Below the pieces are notes generated by a model. It saw nothing but the letters and a program-made list of their open reading frames with translations, searched no databases and was not told the DNA's origin. Source: DAOPZC01 sp035353175 (GTDB lineage Bacteria; Verrucomicrobiota; Kiritimatiellia; RFP12; UBA1067). From it: DNA of 7,467 nucleotides. Position 1 is the stretch's first letter; every line of letters begins with the position of its first letter. A program made the translations under genes and the position numbers. Shown here piece after piece: positions 1 through 6,205 of the stretch. Where the stretch lies: positions 1 to 7,467 of the forward strand of contig DAOPZC010000127.1 in NCBI GenBank assembly GCA_035353175.1. The letters run 5' to 3'.

Positions 1-298
1 CGTGCACCCACACGCCGAAGCCCTCCTCGGCGAGGATGAGGCGCACGGCGTTGAAACCGATCGACTCGGCGAGGGCGAGTTCGCGGTCCATCTCCTCGAA
101 GCGCACCTCGCTGTCGAGTGCCTGCCACTGGTCCACGCGGTTGGCGGCGCTCGCGGGCATATAGTTGCATCCGCGGATCCAGGGCTGGGCGTTGTACCAC
201 TCCCACGCCTTTTCTTGCGTCCAAGGCGCCGTCCGCGCGGCAAACAGCTCCACCACCGACAAGGCCACCATCGCCATGATCAACGTTCTCGAATTCAT
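1..298 (-). CDS. Secreted glycoside hydrolase (putative 1,4-beta-xylanase / TIM-barrel GH), N-terminal part
   Basis: The first 99 codons of a minus-strand gene; the rest lies beyond the left edge. The start is the ATG at 298-296. It is preceded by a G-rich ribosome-binding site, GGGGG at 309-305, six bases away. Residues 1 to about 21 (MNSRTLIMAMVALSVVELFAA) form a short charged end, a hydrophobic core and a likely signal-peptidase site. The mature start contains W-T-Q-E-K-A-W-E-W-Y, then QPWIRGCNYMPASAANRVDQ, and later LALAESIGFNAVRLIL. From memory of the family, this is the opening of a bacterial TIM-barrel hydrolase group often annotated as 1,4-beta-xylanase or cellulase-family glycosylhydrolase: WIRGCNYMPA is the first barrel strand and GFNAVRLIL the second. 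The catalytic glutamates would lie outside the window, so the substrate cannot be judged. It is transcribed divergently from the deacetylase gene. Confidence is high that it is a gene and moderate on enzyme class. Confidence 0.85.
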   Translation of the reverse strand, partial: MNSRTLIMAMVALSVVELFAARTAPWTQEKAWEWYNAQPWIRGCNYMPASAANRVDQWQALDSEVRFEEMDRELALAESIGFNAVRLILAEEGFGVWVH

Positions 299-332
299 AA
301 CCTTCCCCCATTCCTTTTCTAAAGCGTGCTAA

Positions 333-361
333 ACTTTGTCATCTTTTAAGACCTCCGTCAA
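333..361 (-). promoter_or_regulatory. Weak candidate promoter for the glycosidase gene
   Basis: The minus strand reads TTGACG (361-356), a 17-base spacer and CAAAGT (338-333). The -35 matches five of six sigma70 consensus bases but the -10 only about three. It lies about 35 bases upstream of the glycosidase start. The same TTGACG hexamer occurs in the better promoter near 7220. This is inference only. Confidence 0.25.
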
Positions 362-482
362 TACGTGTATCGACTGGTTGGCGAAGTGGCGAATATGGTA
401 ACTTCTTGCCTGACTGCAAGACATTGCCGAGGAGAGGCACGAAGAAGCGTCGGACGGAGCCATACAGTTTAGCGGAAGGCCA

Positions 483-496
483 TTTTTTTTGGGGGG
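483..496 (+). promoter_or_regulatory. T8-G6 homopolymer tract containing the deacetylase ribosome-binding site
   Basis: Eight T (483-490) followed by six G (491-496), with six bases between the last G and the ATG at 503. The G run can pair with the CCUCC of the 16S anti-Shine-Dalgarno by G-C plus one G-U pair, so it is the probable ribosome-binding site and it supports the start at 503. Two adjacent homopolymer runs at this spot are prone to length change, which would alter the binding strength or spacing. Confidence 0.55.
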
Positions 497-502
497 TATC
501 CT

Positions 503-1264
503 ATGAAGTATGCGATTGCCTGTTTGTTCTTCTTTCACCTTTGCTTTTCAGCCTGGGCGGCGAACGTCACGAACGGGGTGTTGTGCCTGACGTTCGATGA
601 CCGCAATTTCGGGGGGTGGGAACAGGCGATCCCGCTCTTCAAAAAATATCACGCGACGGCCACGTTCTTCTTCGGCGGACAAATCGATGCCGCCGCCCTT
701 TCCTGCATGAAGAAGCTGCGAGAGAACGGGCACACCATCGGCTTGCACGGGGTGAACCATAAACGGGCGACGTCCGTCTTCGCGGAAGCGGGTGCCGAAT
801 TTTATATCCGGACGGAGATCAACCCTCAGCTGGACGCCTGCAGGGAAGCCGGAATTCCTGTTCGTCACTGGGCCTATCCAGAAAACGACCGCAACGACGA
901 TACGGACCAGGCGCTTTCCAAGCTTTTCAAACGCTTCCGCGCGGGAGGCATCTCCACCCGCATCACTCCCAAGATCCCGCTCAAAGCCCGCAGCGAGCCC
1001 TTTTTTCCCGTTGACGACATTCCACGCCACCCGTTGATGCGAGGCATCGGCGTCGGCGCGTACTACGACACGGAGGTCGAAGACTTCCTGGAGGGCATCC
1101 GCCGGGCGGCCAGCCGTAATGAAGTATTGATCCTATATTCCCACAACATCGCTCCCGACGCGAAACACATTCACATGCCAGCCGCCACGCTTGAGGCGTT
1201 TCTGAAAGAAGCCGCAAACAACGGCGTCTGCGTTCTCGGCTTCGACGACCTCGATCCCAAGTGA
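503..1264 (+). CDS. Exported NodB-type polysaccharide deacetylase-like protein (CE4 superfamily)
   Basis: A 253-residue protein with a signal peptide: hydrophobic core at residues 3-16 and A-W-A before a probable cleavage at 19/20. The rest is one NodB-homology domain. Motif 1 is TFDD at 30-33; D32 would be the catalytic base and D33 a metal ligand. Motif 2 is H82-G-V-N-H86, the two metal-binding histidines, with Gly where the family usually has Ser or Thr. TATFFFGG at 52-59 is the usual strand after motif 1. The motif 3 region is weak: WAYPEND (123-129) stands where RPPYG-type sequences normally occur. H214 in LILYSHN (209-215) fits the late catalytic histidine. Members remove N- or O-acetyl groups from chitin, peptidoglycan or xylan; the altered motif 3 makes the substrate uncertain, and some relatives are not deacetylases. 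Divergent from the glycosidase gene and co-oriented with the nitrilase locus 111 bases downstream. Confidence is good for superfamily, low for substrate. Confidence 0.85.
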   Translation: MKYAIACLFFFHLCFSAWAANVTNGVLCLTFDDRNFGGWEQAIPLFKKYHATATFFFGGQIDAAALSCMKKLRENGHTIGLHGVNHKRATSVFAEAGAEFYIRTEINPQLDACREAGIPVRHWAYPENDRNDDTDQALSKLFKRFRAGGISTRITPKIPLKARSEPFFPVDDIPRHPLMRGIGVGAYYDTEVEDFLEGIRRAASRNEVLILYSHNIAPDAKHIHMPAATLEAFLKEAANNGVCVLGFDDLDPK

Positions 1265-1375
1265 TCGTTTCGGCAGCGCATTTTTGTCCTGACCACACCC
1301 GTGGATTCCCCTTGCCGGATATCCTCGCCACGTGCCAAACTGATGCGAATAGAAAAAGACGGGGAGAGTCAGTCC

Positions 1376-2107
1376 ATGAAAAAAACAGGCGTCTTCTGTT
1401 CGGCAGTGCTGCTACTTGGTCAAGTGACCCGCGCGGAAGAGGGGGCTCTCGGCGGCTGGCTGACGTGCGCGCCGCGGGACGAGATCCGCCCGGCCTTCGC
1501 GTTCGATCCTGCGGGCGGTCCGAAGCAAGCCGGCAGCTGGGTGATCGCGCACGACGGCCGGGAGGGCCTGAGCGGGTGGTTTCAGAAAGCGTTCACGGTG
1601 ACGGGCGGCGAGTACTACGGCTTTCACGCGGTCCGCAAGACCCACGACGTCGCCGTTCCCCGGCGCAGTGCCATGGTGCGCGTGTGCTGGGAGGATGAGG
1701 CGGGGCGTCTCGTGAAGGCGGACGTCCCGGAGCAGCAAATCAAAGAGCTCGGCCACGTGCCCAGCGCCGAACCCGATTATCCCGTCGACGGCGCAACCGA
1801 CGCCCAGGGCTGGACCGCGGTCTCCGGCGTCTACCGCGTGCCGCCCAAAGCCGTACGCGCCGTGGTCGAGCTGCACCTGCAGTGGGCGCCCGGCGGACGC
1901 GCGGAGTGGAGCGAGGTGGCGTTTGAAAAGGCCGCCCCGCAAGGTGCGCCTCGCTGCGGTCCACTACAAGCCGTCAGGGAAATCGCCGCTCCAAAACTGC
2001 GAGGAGTACGCGCCACTCCTCGCGGAGGCCGCGCGGCAGAAGGCCGACCTCGTGGTGCTCGGCGAGACGGTGCCGTCGGTCGGCGGCAACCGGCAGAAGC
2101 GGGATGA
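1376..2107 (+). CDS. Exported N-terminal beta-rich domain of a carbon-nitrogen hydrolase, frame-broken from its catalytic domain
   Basis: The frame is open further upstream, but the best start is the ATG at 1376: GGGGAGAG (1361-1368) lies seven bases before it, and it gives a clean signal peptide (Met-Lys-Lys, hydrophobic residues to about 18, then T-R-A and an acidic mature end). Residues from about 60 to 185 look like one beta-sandwich: SGWFQKAFTV, YYGFHAVRKTHDVAVPRRSA, AMVRVCWEDEAG, GWTAVSGVYRVPPKA, VRAVVELHLQW, ending in WSEVAFEKAAP. This pattern resembles a carbohydrate-binding jelly roll placed before the hydrolase; the exact family is not identified. After about codon 189 (near 1940) this frame becomes an Arg/Gly/Ala-rich shadow of the hydrolase frame and stops at 2107, so its last 55 or so residues are probably not real protein. 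The natural continuation is the +1 frame beginning R-K-V-R-L-A-A-V-H-Y. It is either a frameshifted gene, a sequencing error, or the first half of a split gene. Confidence 0.7.
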   Translation: MKKTGVFCSAVLLLGQVTRAEEGALGGWLTCAPRDEIRPAFAFDPAGGPKQAGSWVIAHDGREGLSGWFQKAFTVTGGEYYGFHAVRKTHDVAVPRRSAMVRVCWEDEAGRLVKADVPEQQIKELGHVPSAEPDYPVDGATDAQGWTAVSGVYRVPPKAVRAVVELHLQWAPGGRAEWSEVAFEKAAPQGAPRCGPLQAVREIAAPKLRGVRATPRGGRAAEGRPRGARRDGAVGRRQPAEAG

Positions 2108-2723
2108 GGCGGCCGAGGCCGTTCCCGGTCCGACAACCGAGTACTTCGGCGCGCGCGCCAAGGAACATCATCTGCACATCGTGCTGAGCCTATACGAACG
2201 GGTCGGCCATGAGATCTTCAACACGGCCGTTTTACTCGGTCCGGACGGCCGGCTGATTGGCAAGTACCACAAGGTATGCCTGCCGCCCGGAGAGGCTGCG
2301 GCCGGCATCTCGCCCGGCAGCGACTATCCGGTGTTCGAGACGGCGTTCGGCAAGATCGGCCTGATGGTCTGTTACGACGGTTTCTTCCCAGAGGTCGCAC
2401 GGCAACTGTCGAACCGCGGGGCGGAGGTCATCGCTTGGCCGGTGTGGGGCTGCAATCCGCTGCTGGCGAGGGCCCGGGCCTGCGAGAACCACGTCTACCT
2501 GGTCAGCAGCACCTTCATGCAGCCGAAAGACGGCTGGATGATTTCGGCGGTCTTCGATCAGGCCGGCACGCCGATCGCCCAAGCCGGGGAATGGGGCACG
2601 GTCGCCGTGGCGGAAGTCGACTTGAGCCGGCCCACCATCGGCCCTTACAACCTCGGGGACTTCCGCGCGATGATACCCCGCCACCGCCCGGTCGGTGTCG
2701 CAGAGCCCGCCGCGGGCCGCTGA
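1923..2723 (+). CDS. Nitrilase-superfamily carbon-nitrogen hydrolase (catalytic domain)
   Basis: A 266-codon frame holding a complete CN-hydrolase domain. The Glu-Lys-Cys triad is visible: E48 in VVLGET (44-49), K117 in YHKVCLPPGE (115-124) and C150 in GLMVCYDGFFPE (146-157). Typical late elements are also present: ENHVYLVSS, VFDQAGTPIA, and an end in FRAMIPRHRP. Such enzymes hydrolyse or form C-N bonds in amides, N-carbamoyl compounds or nitriles; the substrate cannot be read from the motifs. The frame opens at a TTG (1923) with AGGTGG (1914-1919) just upstream, so internal initiation is possible. More likely the domain is the C-terminal half of the gene starting at 1376, because the first residues (about 1-5) are not family-like and homology begins at R6-K-V-R-L inside the junction. 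If the halves were joined the product would be about 449 residues and exported. Family assignment is firm; the start is uncertain. Confidence 0.85.
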   Translation: MKRPPRKVRLAAVHYKPSGKSPLQNCEEYAPLLAEAARQKADLVVLGETVPSVGGNRQKRDEAAEAVPGPTTEYFGARAKEHHLHIVLSLYERVGHEIFNTAVLLGPDGRLIGKYHKVCLPPGEAAAGISPGSDYPVFETAFGKIGLMVCYDGFFPEVARQLSNRGAEVIAWPVWGCNPLLARARACENHVYLVSSTFMQPKDGWMISAVFDQAGTPIAQAGEWGTVAVAEVDLSRPTIGPYNLGDFRAMIPRHRPVGVAEPAAGR

Positions 2724-2729
2724 CCCGTA

Positions 2730-2745
2730 GCCGCCTGTAAGCGGC
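2730..2745 (+). terminator. Weak hairpin after the nitrilase stop
   Basis: GCCGC (2730-2734) and GCGGC (2741-2745) form a five-base-pair stem with a six-base loop, six bases after the TGA. There is no T run, so it is not a typical intrinsic terminator. Confidence 0.25.
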
Positions 2746-2852
2746 CAGCTCCGGAATCGACAGCCCGCCGTTCATCCGAGTAACGTAAAGCGCCCGGTCG
2801 CCGTCCTCCAGAAAAATCTCCCGCCGCCCCATCCTCAATCCTGTCAACCATC

Positions 2853-2866
2853 CGTCGCTGCCGACG
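2853..2866 (-). terminator. Weak hairpin directly after the LamG gene stop
   Basis: CGTCG (2853-2857) and CGACG (2862-2866) enclose a four-base loop, one base beyond the TAA of the minus-strand gene. It is compact and well placed but lacks a following U tract on the transcript, so termination here is only a suggestion. Confidence 0.25.
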
Positions 2867-2867
2867 T

Positions 2868-5800
2868 TTACCTGACAAGGATCATCAACCCCGCAACATG
2901 CCATTTGACCTCGTCCGCAGCGAAACCGACTTCGCCGACCGGGGTGAGATCGTGCTTGGCTGCGCCGTTCGCCACACCGTCTAAAAGGCCCGCGTCACCG
3001 CCGTCAAGCGCCCAGCAGCCGATGAGCCCTGCCTCCGTCCCGCTTACGGGGTGCCTGCGCGTGAAATCGATTTCGCTTTCGGTGATGGCGCGATTCCACA
3101 GTGTCGCGTAGGCGAGTTCGCCCTTCATCGGGAAGTCGCCGTTGCGCCCACCGAGTGTCACGGGGCAGTTCCACGTAATTGAGGGGTTGACCATCTTGGC
3201 CGGGTCGGTGTTAGAGTCCACGACCTTGCCGTCCAAATAGAAGCGCGCCACGCCCGCGCCAAGGTCGTACGAATAAGCGACATGGTGCCACTTGCCGTCC
3301 GTTCTGAGATTCGCCGCGCTCGTATTTAATGTGAGCGTCTGGTTCTCCTTGTTCCGAGTCTGGACAGAAAGCGTGTAGTCACCGTTCGTCGTGTTGTAAA
3401 ACATGAAACAGGCGAACCCCGGCTGGCTGCCGAGCGCCCCCTGGGAGAAAAGCGTACCGTACCGCTCCGTTTCCCACCCGTATCTTCCGACATCCGGATT
3501 CTTCGTCCAGACGGTGAACGAGAAGTTCGTGAGATCCCAGAAGCCTGTGTTGGCGGTGAGACAGGACTGCCGGTAGACGCCCGAGAAGTGCGGGATGCCC
3601 ACCTCGCCATCCGTGCCGTGCAGAAACGGGGAGCCGCCCGCTGACGGGAAGAAGGTCTCCGTCACGAGGTCGTAGAGGCCCGTCAAGCCGTCCGCGACAC
3701 GGTAGCACGGCACGAAGTTCCGCTGAAGATTCCCGTTCTGCCAGATGTAGGCCGCATAAAGCTTGCCCCAGCCGTACTCATCGGCGGTGCCGCCCGCCCG
3801 CATCAGCTCGATCGGCACGGGGGAGTTCTGGGCGCGCGAGCGCGCGAGCGAAACCTGCTTCGCGCCGTTCACATAGAAGGCGTCGCCGTGCGAGTCGAGC
3901 GTAAACGACGTCCTGGCCCCGGCGGACGGCGCCGCGCCGCCGGACGACCACAAACCGGCGGCATCGCTGGCGGAATCGTACGGAGCGTCCGTGCAGCAGC
4001 AGGCCCAGCGGTTGCTGCCGTTGACGTAGGCCTCGAAGAACAGGTCGTCCTCCGTTGCTGCCGACGGCGCCGTGGCGCGCGCGGCGAACACGCGCCGCTG
4101 GGCCGTGACCTCGTAGGGCGTGAACTCCACCGTCACCGCAGTGTTCGAATCGGCGTAGACGCCCGTCGCGATGTACTGCGCGCCCGTGGCGACGAGGGCG
4201 TCCAGTTGCCGGTACGCGGCGGGCAGTGCGGCGTTATACGTGGTGAAGTCGCAAGAGAAGGACCCTGTTCCCGCGTTCGTGAAGAAGCGCCCGCTCACGC
4301 GATCCAGAAGGCCGACCGAGAGGTCGAAGACGCGGTAGCACGGCACGAAGTCGCGCACCAGCGTGTCGCCGTCCCAGATCTTCCATCCGAAGACGCGCAT
4401 CCCGAAGACGGTGAACGGCGTCACAAGCCCGTCGGCATCGCGCGTGCCGAAGATGCACATCGCGTTGACGGCGTGCGCGGTGGTCTTAGGCACGGCCTGC
4501 CAGGTGACCGTGCCGTACTGGACGGCGCCCGGCCCGGCGTTCACAGTAAACGTGCTGCGCACGGTGCGCGAGTTGATCGAATTACTCTTGACGGGGGCAC
4601 CCTGGCCGTACGTCTTTTCGAACCAGGTGTAGAGCTGGTTGTCCTGGACCTCCGATGCTCCGAAATTCATGGAGAAGCTGGCGAGACCGTTGCTTTCCGC
4701 GCAACCGAAAGGCGAGTACCCCACCGGGACGGAACGGTTGCCCTTGTCCCCTACGAAGAGGAGATCGGCCTCCATCCGCGTGTTCGGATTGGGATAGTAT
4801 TCCGTATCGATGTACTGAGTGCCCGTGGACTGGATGTACTCGACCACCCGGTAGGCGTCCGACGAGCAGATCAGGAAAGGGACCGTGACCTCATGGCCGG
4901 ACCAGGCGTTGAGCCCCGTGACCGTGACTGTGGCGTAGCCGGCGCGGTCGTTCGCCGCATAGGAAAGCGCGTAGTCGGTTCCCTTCACGAGCTTCTGCTC
5001 GGTGGCCGGGTCCACCACGACGGGGTCGGGCGCGCAGGCGTGGACACCGTCGAAGGACTGGTCCGGCACGGGCTTCACGAGGAACGGGACGTCCGTATCC
5101 CCGAGGAAACGGATGCGGTCGAGAAGCGCGTTGCGATCCAGTTCGTACTGCGTGAGGACGCGGCTGTAGACGCGGATCGCGTGGATGCGGATGTCCGCTC
5201 GGAGGTTGCCGAAAAAGGTGAAGTTGGTGGACCAGACCGTGTTGTATCCGCCGTTCATGTTGATCGTGTTCCGCACGCCGTCCATCCGGAGGATGTCCGT
5301 GCTCAGGCTGTTGCCGAGAACGGCGGAAACGGTGTGCATCGCGTCGGCCCGGGCATCGGGATACCAGTTCATCAGGTACAGATTCGCCTTGGACGTGGGA
5401 CCGAAGAAGTAGAAACCGTTCGTTACGTTATTGCGGTAGCCTGCGGTGCCGCGCGGGGTGCTGAAGACGTTCTGGAGGTTGCCATAGTTGTCGGCGTAAC
5501 GCCACTGGACACGCTGCATCACGATCTCCACGGTGAATGCCGGATCGTTCGTCCAGTGGTTGAGGCCAGTCAGTTTGGCAAGGGTTGGACACAACCCCGT
5601 CTTGGAACTGTTGATCTCGGCAGCCGTGCTCTTGCCGGCCACGACGCTTGAATACAACGCGTTGCTCTCCACCGAGACGAAGGTCGGCAGCCACACGTTG
5701 TTCGTCTGTCCGGAGAGGTCGCACCAGTTCGTGGCGGCGGAATCGTGGAAGCGCACGCCGTTCGTCACCGTGTTGTCGATGCCGTCCCAGTGCGCCGCCA

Positions 5801-5960
5801 GCCCCGCCTGCACGTACGCCGACGACCCCACATCCGCCGCGCTCACAAGACATGCCAACATCGCAAAACACGCCAGTGCGCCTTTCTTCAGGAAAATGGA
5901 CAAGCGGGGTGTGGACAAGGCCCGCGCAAGGGCGGCCGTGTGAGTCATCGTCGGCGTCAT
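2868..5960 (-). CDS. Large exported modular LamG-domain protein (1030 aa)
   Basis: The start ATG (5960-5958) has a clear AGGAG six bases upstream. A long basic N-region leads to a hydrophobic segment at 26-41 (ACFAMLACLVSAA), a Sec signal with cleavage near 41/42. Modules in order: (1) a LamG/concanavalin-like region, about 47-285, opening with AGLAAHWDGIDNT and closing with IRIHAIRVYSRVLTQYELDRN; (2) an Ig-like MBG-type linker, about 291-364, with VKPVPDQSFDG, KGTDYALSYAANDRAGYATV and VTGLNAWSG; (3) and (4) two tandem modules, 369-572 and 582-780, sharing TGxQYIxT near the start and FVPCYRV plus a G-L-(L/Y)-D-x-V element near the end; (5) a C-terminal LamG domain, about 800-985, with KWHHVAYSYD, ARFYLDGKVV and ELAYATLWNRAITESEID. 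LamG folds bind glycans or proteins, so a surface adhesion or polysaccharide-binding role is likely but unproven; no catalytic motif is visible. No sortase motif, C-terminal membrane helix or PEP-CTERM tail is evident, so how it is retained is unknown. Convergent with the nitrilase gene; an IS630 element lies 190 bases upstream. Confidence 0.9.
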   Translation of the reverse strand: MTPTMTHTAALARALSTPRLSIFLKKGALACFAMLACLVSAADVGSSAYVQAGLAAHWDGIDNTVTNGVRFHDSAATNWCDLSGQTNNVWLPTFVSVESNALYSSVVAGKSTAAEINSSKTGLCPTLAKLTGLNHWTNDPAFTVEIVMQRVQWRYADNYGNLQNVFSTPRGTAGYRNNVTNGFYFFGPTSKANLYLMNWYPDARADAMHTVSAVLGNSLSTDILRMDGVRNTINMNGGYNTVWSTNFTFFGNLRADIRIHAIRVYSRVLTQYELDRNALLDRIRFLGDTDVPFLVKPVPDQSFDGVHACAPDPVVVDPATEQKLVKGTDYALSYAANDRAGYATVTVTGLNAWSGHEVTVPFLICSSDAYRVVEYIQSTGTQYIDTEYYPNPNTRMEADLLFVGDKGNRSVPVGYSPFGCAESNGLASFSMNFGASEVQDNQLYTWFEKTYGQGAPVKSNSINSRTVRSTFTVNAGPGAVQYGTVTWQAVPKTTAHAVNAMCIFGTRDADGLVTPFTVFGMRVFGWKIWDGDTLVRDFVPCYRVFDLSVGLLDRVSGRFFTNAGTGSFSCDFTTYNAALPAAYRQLDALVATGAQYIATGVYADSNTAVTVEFTPYEVTAQRRVFAARATAPSAATEDDLFFEAYVNGSNRWACCCTDAPYDSASDAAGLWSSGGAAPSAGARTSFTLDSHGDAFYVNGAKQVSLARSRAQNSPVPIELMRAGGTADEYGWGKLYAAYIWQNGNLQRNFVPCYRVADGLTGLYDLVTETFFPSAGGSPFLHGTDGEVGIPHFSGVYRQSCLTANTGFWDLTNFSFTVWTKNPDVGRYGWETERYGTLFSQGALGSQPGFACFMFYNTTNGDYTLSVQTRNKENQTLTLNTSAANLRTDGKWHHVAYSYDLGAGVARFYLDGKVVDSNTDPAKMVNPSITWNCPVTLGGRNGDFPMKGELAYATLWNRAITESEIDFTRRHPVSGTEAGLIGCWALDGGDAGLLDGVANGAAKHDLTPVGEVGFAADEVKWHVAGLMILVR
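3621..4217 (-). repeat. Tandem module B of the LamG protein (residues 582-780)
   Basis: Begins YRQLDALVATGAQYIATGVY, ends with AYIWQNGNLQRNFVPCYRV, then GLYDLVTETFFPSAGGSPF. It is the second copy of module A: N-terminal TGxQYIxT, C-terminal xFVPCYRV followed by G-L-x-D-x-V and FF. Low identity between the copies suggests an old duplication. Confidence 0.7.
4245..4856 (-). repeat. Tandem module A of the LamG protein (residues 369-572)
   Basis: Begins YRVVEYIQSTGTQYIDT, ends with WKIWDGDTLVRDFVPCYRV, then LLDRVSGRFFTNAGTGSFSCD. It matches module B in its opening, closing and spacing (about 200 residues each) but is diverged in the middle. From general knowledge, such 'STGTQYIDT' modules are LamG-like beta-sandwiches found in many bacterial surface and phage proteins. 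Confidence 0.7.
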
Positions 5961-6149
5961 ACTCAGCTCCTCTTAACAAGGTCAATGTGTCAGACAGCCA
6001 TGCAGTGAACGATCCCAACAGAAAACGGTCCGAGTATCGCAGGAAATTAGTGTTTCGACTATTGCGTTTTCTCACATGTTGATTGCGAAAACAAACTATT
6101 TTGGCGGCAGGAATAGGGAAGAACGGGCTTGCGGACTCCGCCCGCGCTA
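5961..6149. other. Upstream region of the LamG gene, left flank of the IS
   Basis: These 189 relatively AT-rich bases should hold the LamG promoter. I find no convincing -35/-10 pair on the minus strand. A perfect 9-base interrupted palindrome, TGTC-A-GACA (5988-5996), lies 17 bases upstream of the ribosome-binding site and could be an operator, though one this short also arises by chance. No reading frame here looks like protein. The TA at 6148-6149 is the left copy of the IS target duplication. Confidence 0.5.
5967..5971 (-). promoter_or_regulatory. Ribosome-binding site of the LamG gene
   Basis: The minus strand reads AGGAG at 5971-5967 with six bases before the ATG at 5960. This fixes the start there rather than at the later in-frame Met5. 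Confidence 0.75.
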
Positions 6150-6182
6150 GAGCATTTTAAATAAATGTGTAGCCGCATGGGG
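6150..6182 (+). repeat. IS630 left terminal inverted repeat (IRL)
   Basis: It matches the reverse complement of 7118-7150 at 28 of 33 positions. The inner 13 bases GTGTAGCCGCATG (6167-6179) are identical at both ends and are a likely transposase-binding core; the outer GAGCA is also identical. Confidence 0.9.
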
Positions 6183-6205
6183 TGCGTTCTGCCATACTTG
6201 GCGGC

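Larger units (their letters stand above)
299..502. other. Divergent intergenic region (glycosidase / deacetylase)
   Basis: Some 204 bases lie between the start codons of two divergently transcribed secreted-enzyme genes, so both promoters should be here. I see no protein-like reading frame. On the minus strand a TTGACG (361-356) is followed 17 bases on by CAAAGT (338-333), a poor -10. On the plus strand I find no convincing -35/-10 pair. Just before the deacetylase start is a run of eight T and six G (483-496). No strong hairpin terminator was found. Confidence 0.6.
2724..2867. other. Convergent intergenic region
   Basis: These 144 bases lie between the stop of the nitrilase gene (plus) and the stop of the LamG gene (minus). 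Two short hairpins without T tracts occur near its two ends (listed separately). On the minus strand a stretch of roughly 2738-2843 reads as plausible protein (R-R-E-I-F-L-E-D-G-D-R-A-L-Y-V-T-R-M-N-G and onward, with P-E-L-A-A-Y), but it has no convincing start or stop of its own and continues into the nitrilase shadow. It may be a gene remnant. Confidence 0.5.

Noticed and set aside
2..322. 106-codon plus-strand frame at the left edge
   Set aside because: Antisense to the glycoside hydrolase frame, which has a signal peptide, a ribosome-binding site and family-like sequence.
548..1030. 160-codon minus-strand frame
   Set aside because: Antisense to the deacetylase, whose NodB motifs are clear.
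1265..1375. Possible terminator or promoter between the deacetylase and nitrilase loci
   Set aside because: Only a four-base-pair CCAC/GTGG stem and no credible -35/-10 pair were found. Co-transcription is possible but unsupported.
1412..1942. 176-codon minus-strand frame
   Set aside because: Shadow of the exported beta-sandwich domain; no start signal or recognisable sequence.
2232..2684. 150-codon minus-strand frame
   Set aside because: Antisense to the nitrilase catalytic domain.
2705..2717. GC-rich hairpin GCCCG/CGGGC at the nitrilase stop
   Set aside because: It lies inside the coding sequence and has no T run; hairpins of this kind are expected by chance in sequence this GC-rich.
3888..5651. 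587-codon open frame on the plus strand
   Set aside because: It lies entirely antisense to the LamG gene. Its composition (Val, Arg, Gly, His, Asp rich, without domains) is what a GC-rich coding strand gives in reverse, while the LamG frame has a signal peptide, RBS and recognisable domains.
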